Made by a program: the position numbers and the translations under genes. Under the pieces are notes generated by a model. It saw only the letters and a program-made list of their open reading frames with translations. It was not told where the DNA came from and did no database searches. Shown here piece by piece: positions 33,933-41,258 of a stretch of 64,000 nt of DNA; position 1 is the stretch's first letter, and every line of letters begins with the position of its first letter. This DNA comes from Pseudobutyrivibrio ruminis DSM 9787 (GTDB taxonomy: Bacteria; Bacillota; Clostridia; Lachnospirales; Lachnospiraceae), in the NCBI RefSeq assembly GCF_900218035.1, contig NZ_OBMR01000006.1, positions 1 through 64,000 on the forward strand. The letters run 5' to 3'.

Positions 33933-35108
33933 TTACTCTGTATAAGCGTTCATTGCGTCGATAACCTGGTTGATTTCGTCATCTGTGAGCTCTGGGAACA
34001 TTGGAATTGTTACGCCGTGCTCTGCGAGGTCCTCGGCAACTGGGAAGTCGCCATGCTTGTAGCCGAGCTTGCCGAAGCATGCCTGCTCATGCATTGGAAC
34101 TGGGAAGTAAACGCCTGTAGCGATGCCCTTTTCTTCCATGTACGCTCTAAACTTTGCTCTGTCGTTTACGCGAAGTGGGTAAACGTAGAAGATATGCTCA
34201 TTGAAATCAGCAACTACTGGCTTTGCAAAAGCAGTGTTTATAATCTTTTCATTGTAGATTGCTGCGATTTCACGGCGGCGAGCGTTCCAATCATCAAGAT
34301 GTGGAAGCTTAACTGAAAGCATTGCTGCCTGGAGTGCATCAAGACGAGAGTTGAAGCCTACAAGGTAGTTGTAGTACTTTGGAAGATTTCCGTGGAAATC
34401 AACCTTTGACTCGTCGAACTCCTGACCGTTTAATCTAGCGTATGTGTAAGCGCCGTTGAGGCCTGAACCATGAACGCGGAAAGCCATAGCAGCCTTATAT
34501 AAGTCTTCGTTACTTGTAACGATGATACCAGCATCGCCTGCTGCACCAAGGTTCTTTGTAGGGAAGAAGCTGACGCATGCAATATCACCAAGTGAGCATG
34601 TGCGACGTCCCTTATACTTAGCGCCTGCAGCCTGTGCACAGTCTTCGATAACAAGTGCGTTGTGGCTGTGAGCAATTCTGCAAATCTCATCCATATCTGC
34701 AGCCTGGCCGTAGATGTGAACTGGAATAACAGCCTTTGTCTTTGATGTGAAAGCAGCCTCAAGCTTGCTTGGATCCATTGTGTAAGTCTCTGGTGTGATG
34801 TCTACAAATACTGGAGTTGCACCAACCTGAGCAATTGCCTCTGCTGTAGAAACAAATGTCATAGCTGTTGTGATAACTTCATCACCTTCGCCAATGCCGG
34901 ATGCAAGAAGTGCGATTACAAGGGCATCTGTACCATTGCCTACACCTACTGCATACTTTGCACCACAGTATGATGCAAATTCATTTTCAAAGTTCTGAAC
35001 CTTTGGTCCTAAAATATATCCGCCTGAATGAAGCACCTCAAGTGCTGCTGCATCAAGCTCATCCTGAAGAGACGCATACTGTCTCTGCACATTCATTACT
35101 GGTATCAT
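33933..35108 (-). CDS. DegT/DnrJ/EryC1 sugar aminotransferase
   Basis: A 391-residue PLP-dependent enzyme that aminates keto-sugars bound to nucleotides. It shows GVGNGTDALVIALLASGIGEGDEVITTAMTFVSTAEAI, PVHIYGQAADMDEI, the DCAQAAGAKYKGR loop, the PLP lysine in SFFPTKNLGAAGDAGIIVT and the C-terminal HIFYVYPLRV...GIATGVYFPVPMHEQ. ATG 35108 is preceded by AAAGGAGG; the frame is open nine codons further up. It is the last gene of the operon; the CapE- and CapD-type dehydratases in the window could provide 4-keto-6-deoxy substrates, so a 4-amino-4,6-dideoxy sugar is a reasonable guess. It has a promoter of its own (35249-35278). Confidence 0.9.
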   Translation of the reverse strand: MIPVMNVQRQYASLQDELDAAALEVLHSGGYILGPKVQNFENEFASYCGAKYAVGVGNGTDALVIALLASGIGEGDEVITTAMTFVSTAEAIAQVGATPVFVDITPETYTMDPSKLEAAFTSKTKAVIPVHIYGQAADMDEICRIAHSHNALVIEDCAQAAGAKYKGRRTCSLGDIACVSFFPTKNLGAAGDAGIIVTSNEDLYKAAMAFRVHGSGLNGAYTYARLNGQEFDESKVDFHGNLPKYYNYLVGFNSRLDALQAAMLSVKLPHLDDWNARRREIAAIYNEKIINTAFAKPVVADFNEHIFYVYPLRVNDRAKFRAYMEEKGIATGVYFPVPMHEQACFGKLGYKHGDFPVAEDLAEHGVTIPMFPELTDDEINQVIDAMNAYTE

Positions 35109-35128
35109 AATTTCCTCCTTTATATGAG

Positions 35129-35269
35129 TAGTCAAGCTTATCCAAAGTTTACATGCTCCCGGAGGCCACCTTCCATACTTCGCAAGGCAACCTCCCCCTG
35201 CGGGGTTCCTTCCTAGCTTGCATGGAGCCTTCCTCCTCGCGCTTACCTACTATATCAAAAGCTTGACTA
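35129..35269. repeat. Palindrome P3: paired 11-bp TAGTCAAGCTT motifs around the DegT leader
   Basis: TAGTCAAGCTT at 35129-35139 is repeated in exact inversion (AAGCTTGACTA) at 35259-35269, with CATGCTCC/GCATGGAGC-type and CCTCCCCCTGCGGGG hairpins in between. The right copy lies in the promoter spacer, the left copy just before the DegT ribosome site. Placement suits a pair of operator sites or a long leader hairpin. Confidence 0.65.
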
Positions 35270-35278
35270 AAATGACAA
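35249..35278 (-). promoter_or_regulatory. Candidate internal promoter for the DegT gene
   Basis: Minus-strand TTGTCA (35273-35278) and TATAGT (35249-35254) with 18-base spacing, about 140 bases before the DegT start. It begins just after the flippase stop codon at 35296. Confidence 0.55.
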
Positions 35279-35295
35279 AATACATTGTTCATGTG

Positions 35296-36822
35296 CTAAC
35301 GATGAAGTCGGCTCATCACTTTACCTTTAACGTACTCAACCTCTTCGATGCGCATCATCATGAGGATGACGATGTAGCCACCAATGCCGATTACGGCTGA
35401 GAGGCCAAAGATAAGGATGTTGCTATCAAATAAATGCTTCATCAAAAGCACTACGATGACTACAAATATAGCTCCTGGAATCTGCTTAAGCAGAACAGGT
35501 ATGTGTTCAAGGAATCTGTAGTTTTTGATATGGCGCTTTAGCATCTGCGAGTTAATCAAAAAGTTGACTGTCAAGCTGATGGAGCTGGCAATCGAAATGC
35601 CCATAACTCCAATAACTCGTGACAGCGCAATACTAAAGATGATGTTGGCGCCCACTGCGAAGATTCCTGAAATCATCGCGCGCTTGGTGTCCTTAAAAGA
35701 ATAAAGTCCTCTTAAAATAATATCACGTACGCCCATACTAGTAAAACCAACAGCGTAACCGATGAGAGCTGCGCTTGTAAGGGCAATCGATTTCTCGCCG
35801 AAGTTACCACGTCCAAAAGCGATAGTAACGATTTCCTTTGCACACATGCATGTGACAAGTGTGATTGGAATCATGATGCATATCATAACGTTGATAGCCT
35901 TTTTCATGGTATCGATAAGGCTATCATAATCACCCTCAGCTGTATATGTGGAGAAGTTTACATATAAAACATCTACCAGGTTGTTTACCAGGATGATAGT
36001 TACGAAATCTTCCAATGATACTGAGTATGATAACGCTGATACATTTCCGTGGCCAAGGCCTGTGGAAAGAGCACTATCAACAAGCTTGTTTATCTGTGAA
36101 ACGGAGTTGCCGATGAAGAGTGGCACCGCCGTCAAAAGTACGGTTTTAATCTCGGGCACATCCTTGAATGCTACGAAGGTGAACTTGAAATATCTGCGTC
36201 CACGAATCAAAAGTAATGAGCCGAAGATGATGTAGCTTAAATACTGGGCAATAATCAGCGATGTAACTGCCTGTACATTGTAAAGAATCAGGATACACAG
36301 GATTGTTGTGATACTGGTGATTGCTGATTCTGTACGACTGACTACGAAGTCTTTGTTGGCGTCCATCATAGATGTCCAAACCAATGTGACTACCGCGAAC
36401 AGGAAGAACGGATAGCAAATCTTAAGATATTGCTGTAAGTATTCCAGCTCTGTTGGTGTGTAGCCCTGGCCAAGTGCTGATGCAATGTAAGGTGTGATCA
36501 TGTAGACAATCAGCAACACGAAAAGCACTACCGGAAGCAAGATTTCAAGGCATGCACTCATAAGTCTTGATGCTGCATCCCTACCTCGCTGCACCAGGCA
36601 GTGAGTGTAAATGCTTACCAGTGAAATGGTGATAGCCCTGATAAAAGCTGACGATAGCGTGCCTACAAAATTGAAGGCTACAAAATATATATCTGTTTCG
36701 AATGTTGTGCCGAAGAAATAAGCTATGACCATTTGCTTAACAAAGCCAAGTAGCTTAAAGCACAAAGTAAGTATCGTAATTACGATAGTTGTGCTTACGA
36801 TACTTTTTGTTTGTTTACTCAT
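35296..36822 (-). CDS. MurJ/MviN-like lipid-linked glycan flippase
   Basis: A 508-residue membrane protein with about fourteen spans. N-terminal KLLGFVKQMVIAYFFGTTFETDIYFVAFNF is the MurJ-type signature (R/K at the end of the first span, then GxxxxTDAY-like), followed by IRAITISLVSIYT and MDANKDF, with VSALSYSVSLEDFVTIILVNNLVDVLYVNFSTYTAEGDYD and GRGNF later. MurJ-class proteins flip lipid II; members encoded in glycan clusters flip other undecaprenyl-diphosphate oligosaccharides. Lying in the FucNAc operon, it probably moves that repeat unit, taking the place of Wzx. No Wzy polymerase is recognised in this operon. ATG 36822 has AGGAATT upstream. Confidence 0.82.
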   Translation of the reverse strand: MSKQTKSIVSTTIVITILTLCFKLLGFVKQMVIAYFFGTTFETDIYFVAFNFVGTLSSAFIRAITISLVSIYTHCLVQRGRDAASRLMSACLEILLPVVLFVLLIVYMITPYIASALGQGYTPTELEYLQQYLKICYPFFLFAVVTLVWTSMMDANKDFVVSRTESAITSITTILCILILYNVQAVTSLIIAQYLSYIIFGSLLLIRGRRYFKFTFVAFKDVPEIKTVLLTAVPLFIGNSVSQINKLVDSALSTGLGHGNVSALSYSVSLEDFVTIILVNNLVDVLYVNFSTYTAEGDYDSLIDTMKKAINVMICIMIPITLVTCMCAKEIVTIAFGRGNFGEKSIALTSAALIGYAVGFTSMGVRDIILRGLYSFKDTKRAMISGIFAVGANIIFSIALSRVIGVMGISIASSISLTVNFLINSQMLKRHIKNYRFLEHIPVLLKQIPGAIFVVIVVLLMKHLFDSNILIFGLSAVIGIGGYIVILMMMRIEEVEYVKGKVMSRLHR

Positions 36823-36834
36823 ATTTAATTCCTA

Positions 36835-37206
36835 TTAGAAAAGTGATGTTATTGCTGTAAGAATCTCTGAACCGAAGCTCGCAATAACGATTCCTATAAT
36901 GATTACGCATAGTCCTGTGGCTTTCTTGGCACCAATTTTCTCACCAAGGAATATTTTTCCTAAAACAGCAACCCAGATATAACCTGTTGCCTCAAGGATT
37001 GGTCCAAGTGAAAGTGGTACTCCCTTGTAGCCGATTACTGAGCAAAGTGATGCTCCAAAGAACACGATGTATGCTCCCATAACCATTGGGTTTAAATACT
37101 CTGCGATTTTGCTTGGGTATTCTTTTTCAGCAGCCTTCTTTAAAACGATTTGTGAGCAAGAGGCGATGAATGTTCCTGTAAGCATAATTAACATAAATTT
37201 ATTCAT
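36835..37206 (-). CDS. Small EamA/SMR-like membrane protein (half transporter B)
   Basis: A 123-residue protein with four membrane spans: LIMLTGTFIASCSQIVLKKAA, MVMGAYIVFFGASLCSVIGYKG, LEATGYIWVAVLGKIFLGEKI and GLCVIIIGIVIASFG. The PLSLGPILEATGYIWVAVLGKIFLGEKIG segment is typical of EmrE/ArnF-like half transporters. It overlaps the next half transporter by eight bases. The pair resembles ArnE/ArnF, which flips a lipid-linked amino sugar, so the two may handle an undecaprenyl-phosphate sugar for this glycan. That is inference from family and context. Confidence 0.75.
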   Translation of the reverse strand: MNKFMLIMLTGTFIASCSQIVLKKAAEKEYPSKIAEYLNPMVMGAYIVFFGASLCSVIGYKGVPLSLGPILEATGYIWVAVLGKIFLGEKIGAKKATGLCVIIIGIVIASFGSEILTAITSLF

Positions 37207-37591
37207 TGCTGCTTACCTCCTCTTTGCTAGCTTTTCCGTTGACTTCCTCATCACCGCTAACAACAAGGTAAACACCGATGATAACAACGATTGCACCGAT
37301 TACCTTCTGAAGTGTAATCTGCTCGCCAAACACAACAAAGCCCCAAATGAGGCCCCAGATTGTTGTTGCAGCTTTGTTTGCATATGTAGTGATAAGTGGC
37401 AGATGCTTTAAAACCTGCTGCCATGCAATAGCGTAGAATCCAAGGATGCAAATAACTATTCCATAGAAAAGAATCCACTTTGGACTAAGGAATTGGTTCT
37501 GTGATGCAAACTTTGAGCAAATGCTATTTACCGAAAATATCAAAATAATTACATGTAAAATGGCAAACCACTTTATAGTATCTTTCTTCAT
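37199..37591 (-). CDS. Small EamA/SMR-like membrane protein (half transporter A)
   Basis: A 130-residue protein with four membrane spans and a short acidic cytosolic tail (GDEEVNGKASKEEVSSNE). Features are IIFSVNSICSKFASQ, ILFYGIVICILGFYAIAWQQVL, TIWGLIWGFVVFGEQITLQKVIGAIVVIIGVYLV. It is encoded just before its partner with an ATGAATAA overlap, indicating stoichiometric synthesis of a heterodimer. Likely role as for the partner: moving a small lipid-linked or amphipathic molecule across the membrane. Confidence 0.75.
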   Translation of the reverse strand: MKKDTIKWFAILHVIILIFSVNSICSKFASQNQFLSPKWILFYGIVICILGFYAIAWQQVLKHLPLITTYANKAATTIWGLIWGFVVFGEQITLQKVIGAIVVIIGVYLVVSGDEEVNGKASKEEVSSNE

Positions 37592-37602
37592 ATTTATTTC
37601 CT

Positions 37603-38646
37603 TTACTTATTCCAGTTTTCTAACATCTCGCGTACATAGTCAGTTGTCATAATCTTATCAACTGTGCCCTGTACATCGAGGCGCTTTGTGTTGTGTGATG
37701 TGTATGCTTCAGATGCCATTGTGTGAACCTGGCCATCTACGAAGAACTTGTCGTAGTTGAGGTCACGGCCATCTGGAAGTACACGATAGTAGTTACCCAT
37801 ATCTACGGAACGAACGCACTCTTCGTTTGTCATAAGTGTCTCGAAAAGCTTCTCGCCGTGACGTGTTCCAATAATCTTTGTGCCTGTGTCACCGAAGAGC
37901 TGCTGAACAGCCTTTGCAAGGTCGCCAATTGTAGAAGCGTCTGACTTCTGAACAAAGAGGTCACCTGGCTCGCCGTGCTCGAATGCAAACATAACAAGTG
38001 CAACTGCCTCATCAAGATTCATGAGGAAACGAGTCATCTCTGGATCTGTGATTGTGATTGGGTTGCCTGCTTTGATCTGGTCGATGAAAAGAGGGATAAC
38101 TGAACCACGTGAACACATTACGTTGCCGTAACGTGTGGTGCAGATTGTAGTCTTACCAGCTGCAACACGAGCGTTTGCACCGATAACCTTTTCCATCATA
38201 GCCTTTGAAATACCCATTGCGTTGATTGGGTAAGCAGCCTTGTCAGTTGAAAGACAAACAACTCGCTGAACCCCTGCCTCAACTGCAGCATGAAGAACAT
38301 TGTCTGTTCCCTCAACATTTGTGCGAACTGCTTCCATTGGGAAGAACTCGCAAGAAGGAACCTGCTTTAATGCTGCTGCATGGAAGATGAAATCTACACC
38401 TGGCATAGCATCCTGAACTGAGCGCATGTTACGAACATCACCAATGTAGAACTTTACCTTGCCAGCAAGATCTGGGTGCTCAGCCTGAAGCTGATGTCTC
38501 ATATCATCCTGCTTCTTCTCATCACGTGAGAAAATTCGAATCTCCTTGAGGTCTGAGTCAAGGAAGTGCTTAAGAACTGTGGAACCAAATGAACCTGTTC
38601 CGCCAGTAATCATAAGTGTTTTATCTTTAAATAATTCACAATTCAT
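37603..38646 (-). CDS. capE: UDP-N-acetylglucosamine 4,6-dehydratase/5-epimerase (CapE-like)
   Basis: A 347-residue short-chain dehydrogenase. MITGGTGSFGSTVLKHFL is the NAD-binding motif; FIFHAAALKQVPSCEFFPMEAVRTNVEGTDNVLHAA, CLSTDKAAYPINAMGISKAMMEKVI (the SMK-type triad region) and TRYGNVMCSRGSVIPLF are typical of CapE/FnlA/PseB-type inverting dehydratases. With CapF and CapG it makes UDP-N-acetyl-L-fucosamine, CapE doing the first step. The preferred start is ATG 38646, two bases after the CapG stop with GGAGGAA nine bases away; the upstream TTG start lies within capG. All three Cap enzymes in one operon make the assignment firm. Confidence 0.9.
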   Translation of the reverse strand: MNCELFKDKTLMITGGTGSFGSTVLKHFLDSDLKEIRIFSRDEKKQDDMRHQLQAEHPDLAGKVKFYIGDVRNMRSVQDAMPGVDFIFHAAALKQVPSCEFFPMEAVRTNVEGTDNVLHAAVEAGVQRVVCLSTDKAAYPINAMGISKAMMEKVIGANARVAAGKTTICTTRYGNVMCSRGSVIPLFIDQIKAGNPITITDPEMTRFLMNLDEAVALVMFAFEHGEPGDLFVQKSDASTIGDLAKAVQQLFGDTGTKIIGTRHGEKLFETLMTNEECVRSVDMGNYYRVLPDGRDLNYDKFFVDGQVHTMASEAYTSHNTKRLDVQGTVDKIMTTDYVREMLENWNK

Positions 38647-38648
38647 TT

Positions 38649-39803
38649 CTAAAATTTCCTCCAAACCATTTTATCCACAATACCAGTGTAAGACTGGATA
38701 ATTTTTACAACCTTTGTAGATACGTTTTCTTCTACGTAGTCCGGTACTGGTATACCATAATCTCCGTTTTCATTCAAATCGATGGCTGTTGTAACTGCCT
38801 GAAGTAATGACTTTTCGTCGATACCTGCAATGATAAAGCAAGCCTTATCGAGGGCCTCTGGGCGCTCGGTAGATGTACGGATGCAAACTGCAGGGAATGG
38901 CTTGCCAATGCTTGTGAAGAAGCTTGATTCCTCAGGAAGTGTACCTGAGTCTGAAACTACTGCGAATGCATTCATCTGCAAGTGGTTGTAGTCGTGGAAG
39001 CCAAGTGGCTCATGCATACGGACACGTGGATCGAGCTTGAAGCCTGTAGCTTCGAGGCGCTTGCGTGAACGTGGATGGCAGCTATAAAGGATTGGCATGT
39101 CGTACTTTTCTGCCAATGCGTTGATAGCTGTGAAAAGGCTTGTGAAATTCTTTTCTGTGTCGATGTTTTCCTCGCGATGAGCTGAAAGAAGGATGTACTT
39201 CTTTGGCTCAAGACCAAGTGTCTCAAGGACGTTGCTAGCCTCGATTTGCTCAAGGTTTGCATGAAGAACCTCTGCCATAGGAGAGCCTGTTACATATGTG
39301 CGCTCCTTTGGAAGGCCACACTCTGCCAAGTAGCGACGAGCGTGCTCTGAATATGCCATATTTACATCTGAAATAATATCTACGATACGACGGTTTGTCT
39401 CCTCTGGGAGGCACTCATCCTTACATCTGTTTCCAGCTTCCATGTGGAAAATTGGGATGTGAAGACGCTTTGCAGCAATAGCTGAAAGGCATGAGTTTGT
39501 GTCGCCAAGAATCAAAAGCGCGTCCGGCTGAATCTCAACCATGAGCTCATATGATTTTGCGATGATATTGCCAACTGTCTGACCAAGATTGTCACCAACA
39601 GCTTCCATATAAACATCAGGATCATCAAGCTGTAAATCCTTGAAGAATACTCCGTTTAGATTGTAGTCGTAGTTCTGACCAGTGTGAGCTAACACACAGT
39701 CGAAATACTTGCGGCACTTCTTAATAACTGCTGCAAGTCTGATAATCTCTGGACGTGTTCCTACTATAATTAATAACTTTAGTTTTCCATTATTCTTAAA
39801 CAT
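38649..39803 (-). CDS. capG: UDP-N-acetylglucosamine 2-epimerase-type enzyme (CapG/FnlC-like)
   Basis: A 384-residue non-hydrolysing epimerase. It has IVGTRPEIIRLAAVIKKCRKYFD, HTGQNYDYNLNGVFFKDL, ILGDTNSCLSAIAAKRLHIPIFHMEAGNRC, SAHREENIDTEKNF and VSDSGTLPEESSFF. The sequence is typical of CapG/FnlC, which converts UDP-6-deoxy-talose-type HexNAc to UDP-N-acetyl-L-fucosamine, more than plain WecB/MnaA, given the adjacent CapE and CapF. The start ATG 39803 follows the P2 hairpin, and its ribosome site (GGAGTAGAGG) lies directly after the hairpin's 3' arm. Confidence 0.9.
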   Translation of the reverse strand: MFKNNGKLKLLIIVGTRPEIIRLAAVIKKCRKYFDCVLAHTGQNYDYNLNGVFFKDLQLDDPDVYMEAVGDNLGQTVGNIIAKSYELMVEIQPDALLILGDTNSCLSAIAAKRLHIPIFHMEAGNRCKDECLPEETNRRIVDIISDVNMAYSEHARRYLAECGLPKERTYVTGSPMAEVLHANLEQIEASNVLETLGLEPKKYILLSAHREENIDTEKNFTSLFTAINALAEKYDMPILYSCHPRSRKRLEATGFKLDPRVRMHEPLGFHDYNHLQMNAFAVVSDSGTLPEESSFFTSIGKPFPAVCIRTSTERPEALDKACFIIAGIDEKSLLQAVTTAIDLNENGDYGIPVPDYVEENVSTKVVKIIQSYTGIVDKMVWRKF

Positions 39804-39820
39804 ACTATTACCTCTACTCC

Positions 39821-39904
39821 GCCAGTTACAACTACAAGCCTTAGTGTTTCTCCGCTCAACTACATGTTTCGCTTGAGAAACCTAAGAGCTTGCTGTCTAC
39901 TGGC
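39821..39904. repeat. Imperfect palindrome P2 between capF and capG
   Basis: On the minus strand GCAAGCTCTTAGGTTTCTC pairs with GAGAAACACTAAGGCTTG, enclosed by GCCAGT/ACTGGC (39899-39904 with 39821-39826). The 3' arm runs into GTAACTGGCGGAGTAGA, nearly the same as GTAACTTGCGGAGTTAGA behind P1 at 30.9 kb. It fills the 117-base gap inside the operon and would be transcribed. Confidence 0.75.
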
Positions 39905-39920
39905 TCTTCTAAATAATCAA

Positions 39921-41141
39921 CTATACGTCTTCACGGTATGTATCTGGTCTATCCGCCTCAAGTAATTCGTTGGCCCACATAAGGGTTACCAAATCCTGAG
40001 AATCGGAAAGATTGATTATATTGTGGGTGTAGCCAGGAAGCATGTGAACTGCCTGAATCTTTTCCCCTGAAACTTCGTATTCAATCACTGGGAATGGGTT
40101 GCCGTTTTCATCTACTCCCACGCGGCGCTGCTGAATGAGGCCGTGGCCGCTGACTACGATGAAGAACTCCCATTTAGTGTGATGCCAATGCTGGCCCTTT
40201 GTGATGCCAGGCTTGCTGACATTTACCGAGAACTGACCTTTGTCAGTGGTCTTTAAAAGCTCTGTGAATGAACCACGATTGTCCACGTTCATCTTTAAGT
40301 CGAAGCACGCCTTTTCCTTTGGAAGGTATGAAAGGTATGTGCTGTAAAGCTTCTTTGCAAAGCTTCCATTTGGAATGGCTGGCATGATGAGTGAATGAGG
40401 CTCTTCCACAAAGCTATCAAGAAGCTCCACGATTTCGCCGAGTGTCACTGTGTGTGTGACTGGCACGTGGCAATAGCGACCGTCTACTGCCTCTACCACC
40501 TGGCCCTGATCATCGTAATTGCAACGATGCTCCTGACCTCGAAGTGCTGCAACCATTTCGTTAACCAAATCATCAATGTAAACAAGTGTAAGCTCTGTGG
40601 CTGGGTCGTTTACTGTGATGTCCAAGCCGTTTGCCTTGTTGTGGCAGAATGTGGCAACTGCTGAGTTGTAGTTTGGGCGGCACCATTTTCCAAAAAGATT
40701 TGGGAAACGATAAACCAAAACCTTTGCACCTGTCTCCTGCTGATATTTGAAGAAAAGCTCCTCACCGGCAAGCTTGCTTTTGCCGTAATCACTGCCGGCA
40801 TATCTGCCAAGAAGTGTGGCCTGGATAGATGATGAAAGCATAACCGGGCAAGTGTTGCCGTGCTTTTTCAAAGTATCAAGCAATGTGCTGGCAAACCCAA
40901 AGTTGCCTTCCATAAATTCCTCTGTGTTCTGAGGACGATTGACACCTGCAAGATTGAAAACGAAATCGCAATCGCTGCAGAATCGATCCAACTCCTCTAA
41001 TGAAGAATTTCTGTCGTATTCATAAATTATCAGGTCCTCATCAACAAAATGGAACCTGTCTCTTCCATCTGCTGCACACTTAAGAGTCTCTACAAGATTC
41101 TTTCCAACAAAGCCTGCAGCCCCTGTAATTAATATTCTCAA
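39921..41141 (-). CDS. capF: CapF-type SDR/cupin bifunctional enzyme
   Basis: A 406-residue protein: N-terminal SDR domain (MRILITGAAGFVGKNLVETL, FVFNLAGVNRPQNTEEFMEGN, SDYGKSKLAGEELFFKYQQ) and a C-terminal cupin (GQHWHHTKWEFFIVVSGHGLIQQR, HMLPGYTHNIINL) with zinc-binding histidines. This architecture is special to CapF/FnlB, which epimerises and reduces the CapE product on the way to UDP-N-acetyl-L-fucosamine. It is the first gene of the operon. The start is TTG 41141 with GGAG seven bases upstream. A TATAAT box lies about 36 bases before it. Confidence 0.92.
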   Translation of the reverse strand: MRILITGAAGFVGKNLVETLKCAADGRDRFHFVDEDLIIYEYDRNSSLEELDRFCSDCDFVFNLAGVNRPQNTEEFMEGNFGFASTLLDTLKKHGNTCPVMLSSSIQATLLGRYAGSDYGKSKLAGEELFFKYQQETGAKVLVYRFPNLFGKWCRPNYNSAVATFCHNKANGLDITVNDPATELTLVYIDDLVNEMVAALRGQEHRCNYDDQGQVVEAVDGRYCHVPVTHTVTLGEIVELLDSFVEEPHSLIMPAIPNGSFAKKLYSTYLSYLPKEKACFDLKMNVDNRGSFTELLKTTDKGQFSVNVSKPGITKGQHWHHTKWEFFIVVSGHGLIQQRRVGVDENGNPFPVIEYEVSGEKIQAVHMLPGYTHNIINLSDSQDLVTLMWANELLEADRPDTYREDV

Positions 41142-41176
41142 ATCTGTTCTCCATTTTTACATAATTAAACTCATTA

Positions 41177-41182
41177 ATTATA
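41177..41182 (-). promoter_or_regulatory. Candidate -10 box of the capF operon
   Basis: Minus-strand TATAAT in the gap after the chemoreceptor terminator, 35 bases before the TTG start of capF. No clear -35 box. Confidence 0.55.
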
Positions 41183-41216
41183 GCACAACAATAAAATAAG
41201 TGCATTAAACTAAAAA

Positions 41217-41251
41217 GAGTTCGAAGACAAACTTAATCTGTCCTCGAACTC
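41217..41251 (-). terminator. Terminator of the chemoreceptor gene
   Basis: GAGTTCGA-GACA and TGTC-TCGAACTC pair with one A/C mismatch (41217-41251); minus-strand tail TTTTTAG. Eight bases after the stop. Confidence 0.9.
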
Positions 41252-41258
41252 ATGTAAA

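Noticed and set aside
35296-36822. Classical Wzx flippase
   Set aside because: The N-terminal signature is closer to MurJ/MviN than to Wzx/RfbX; annotated as MurJ-like.
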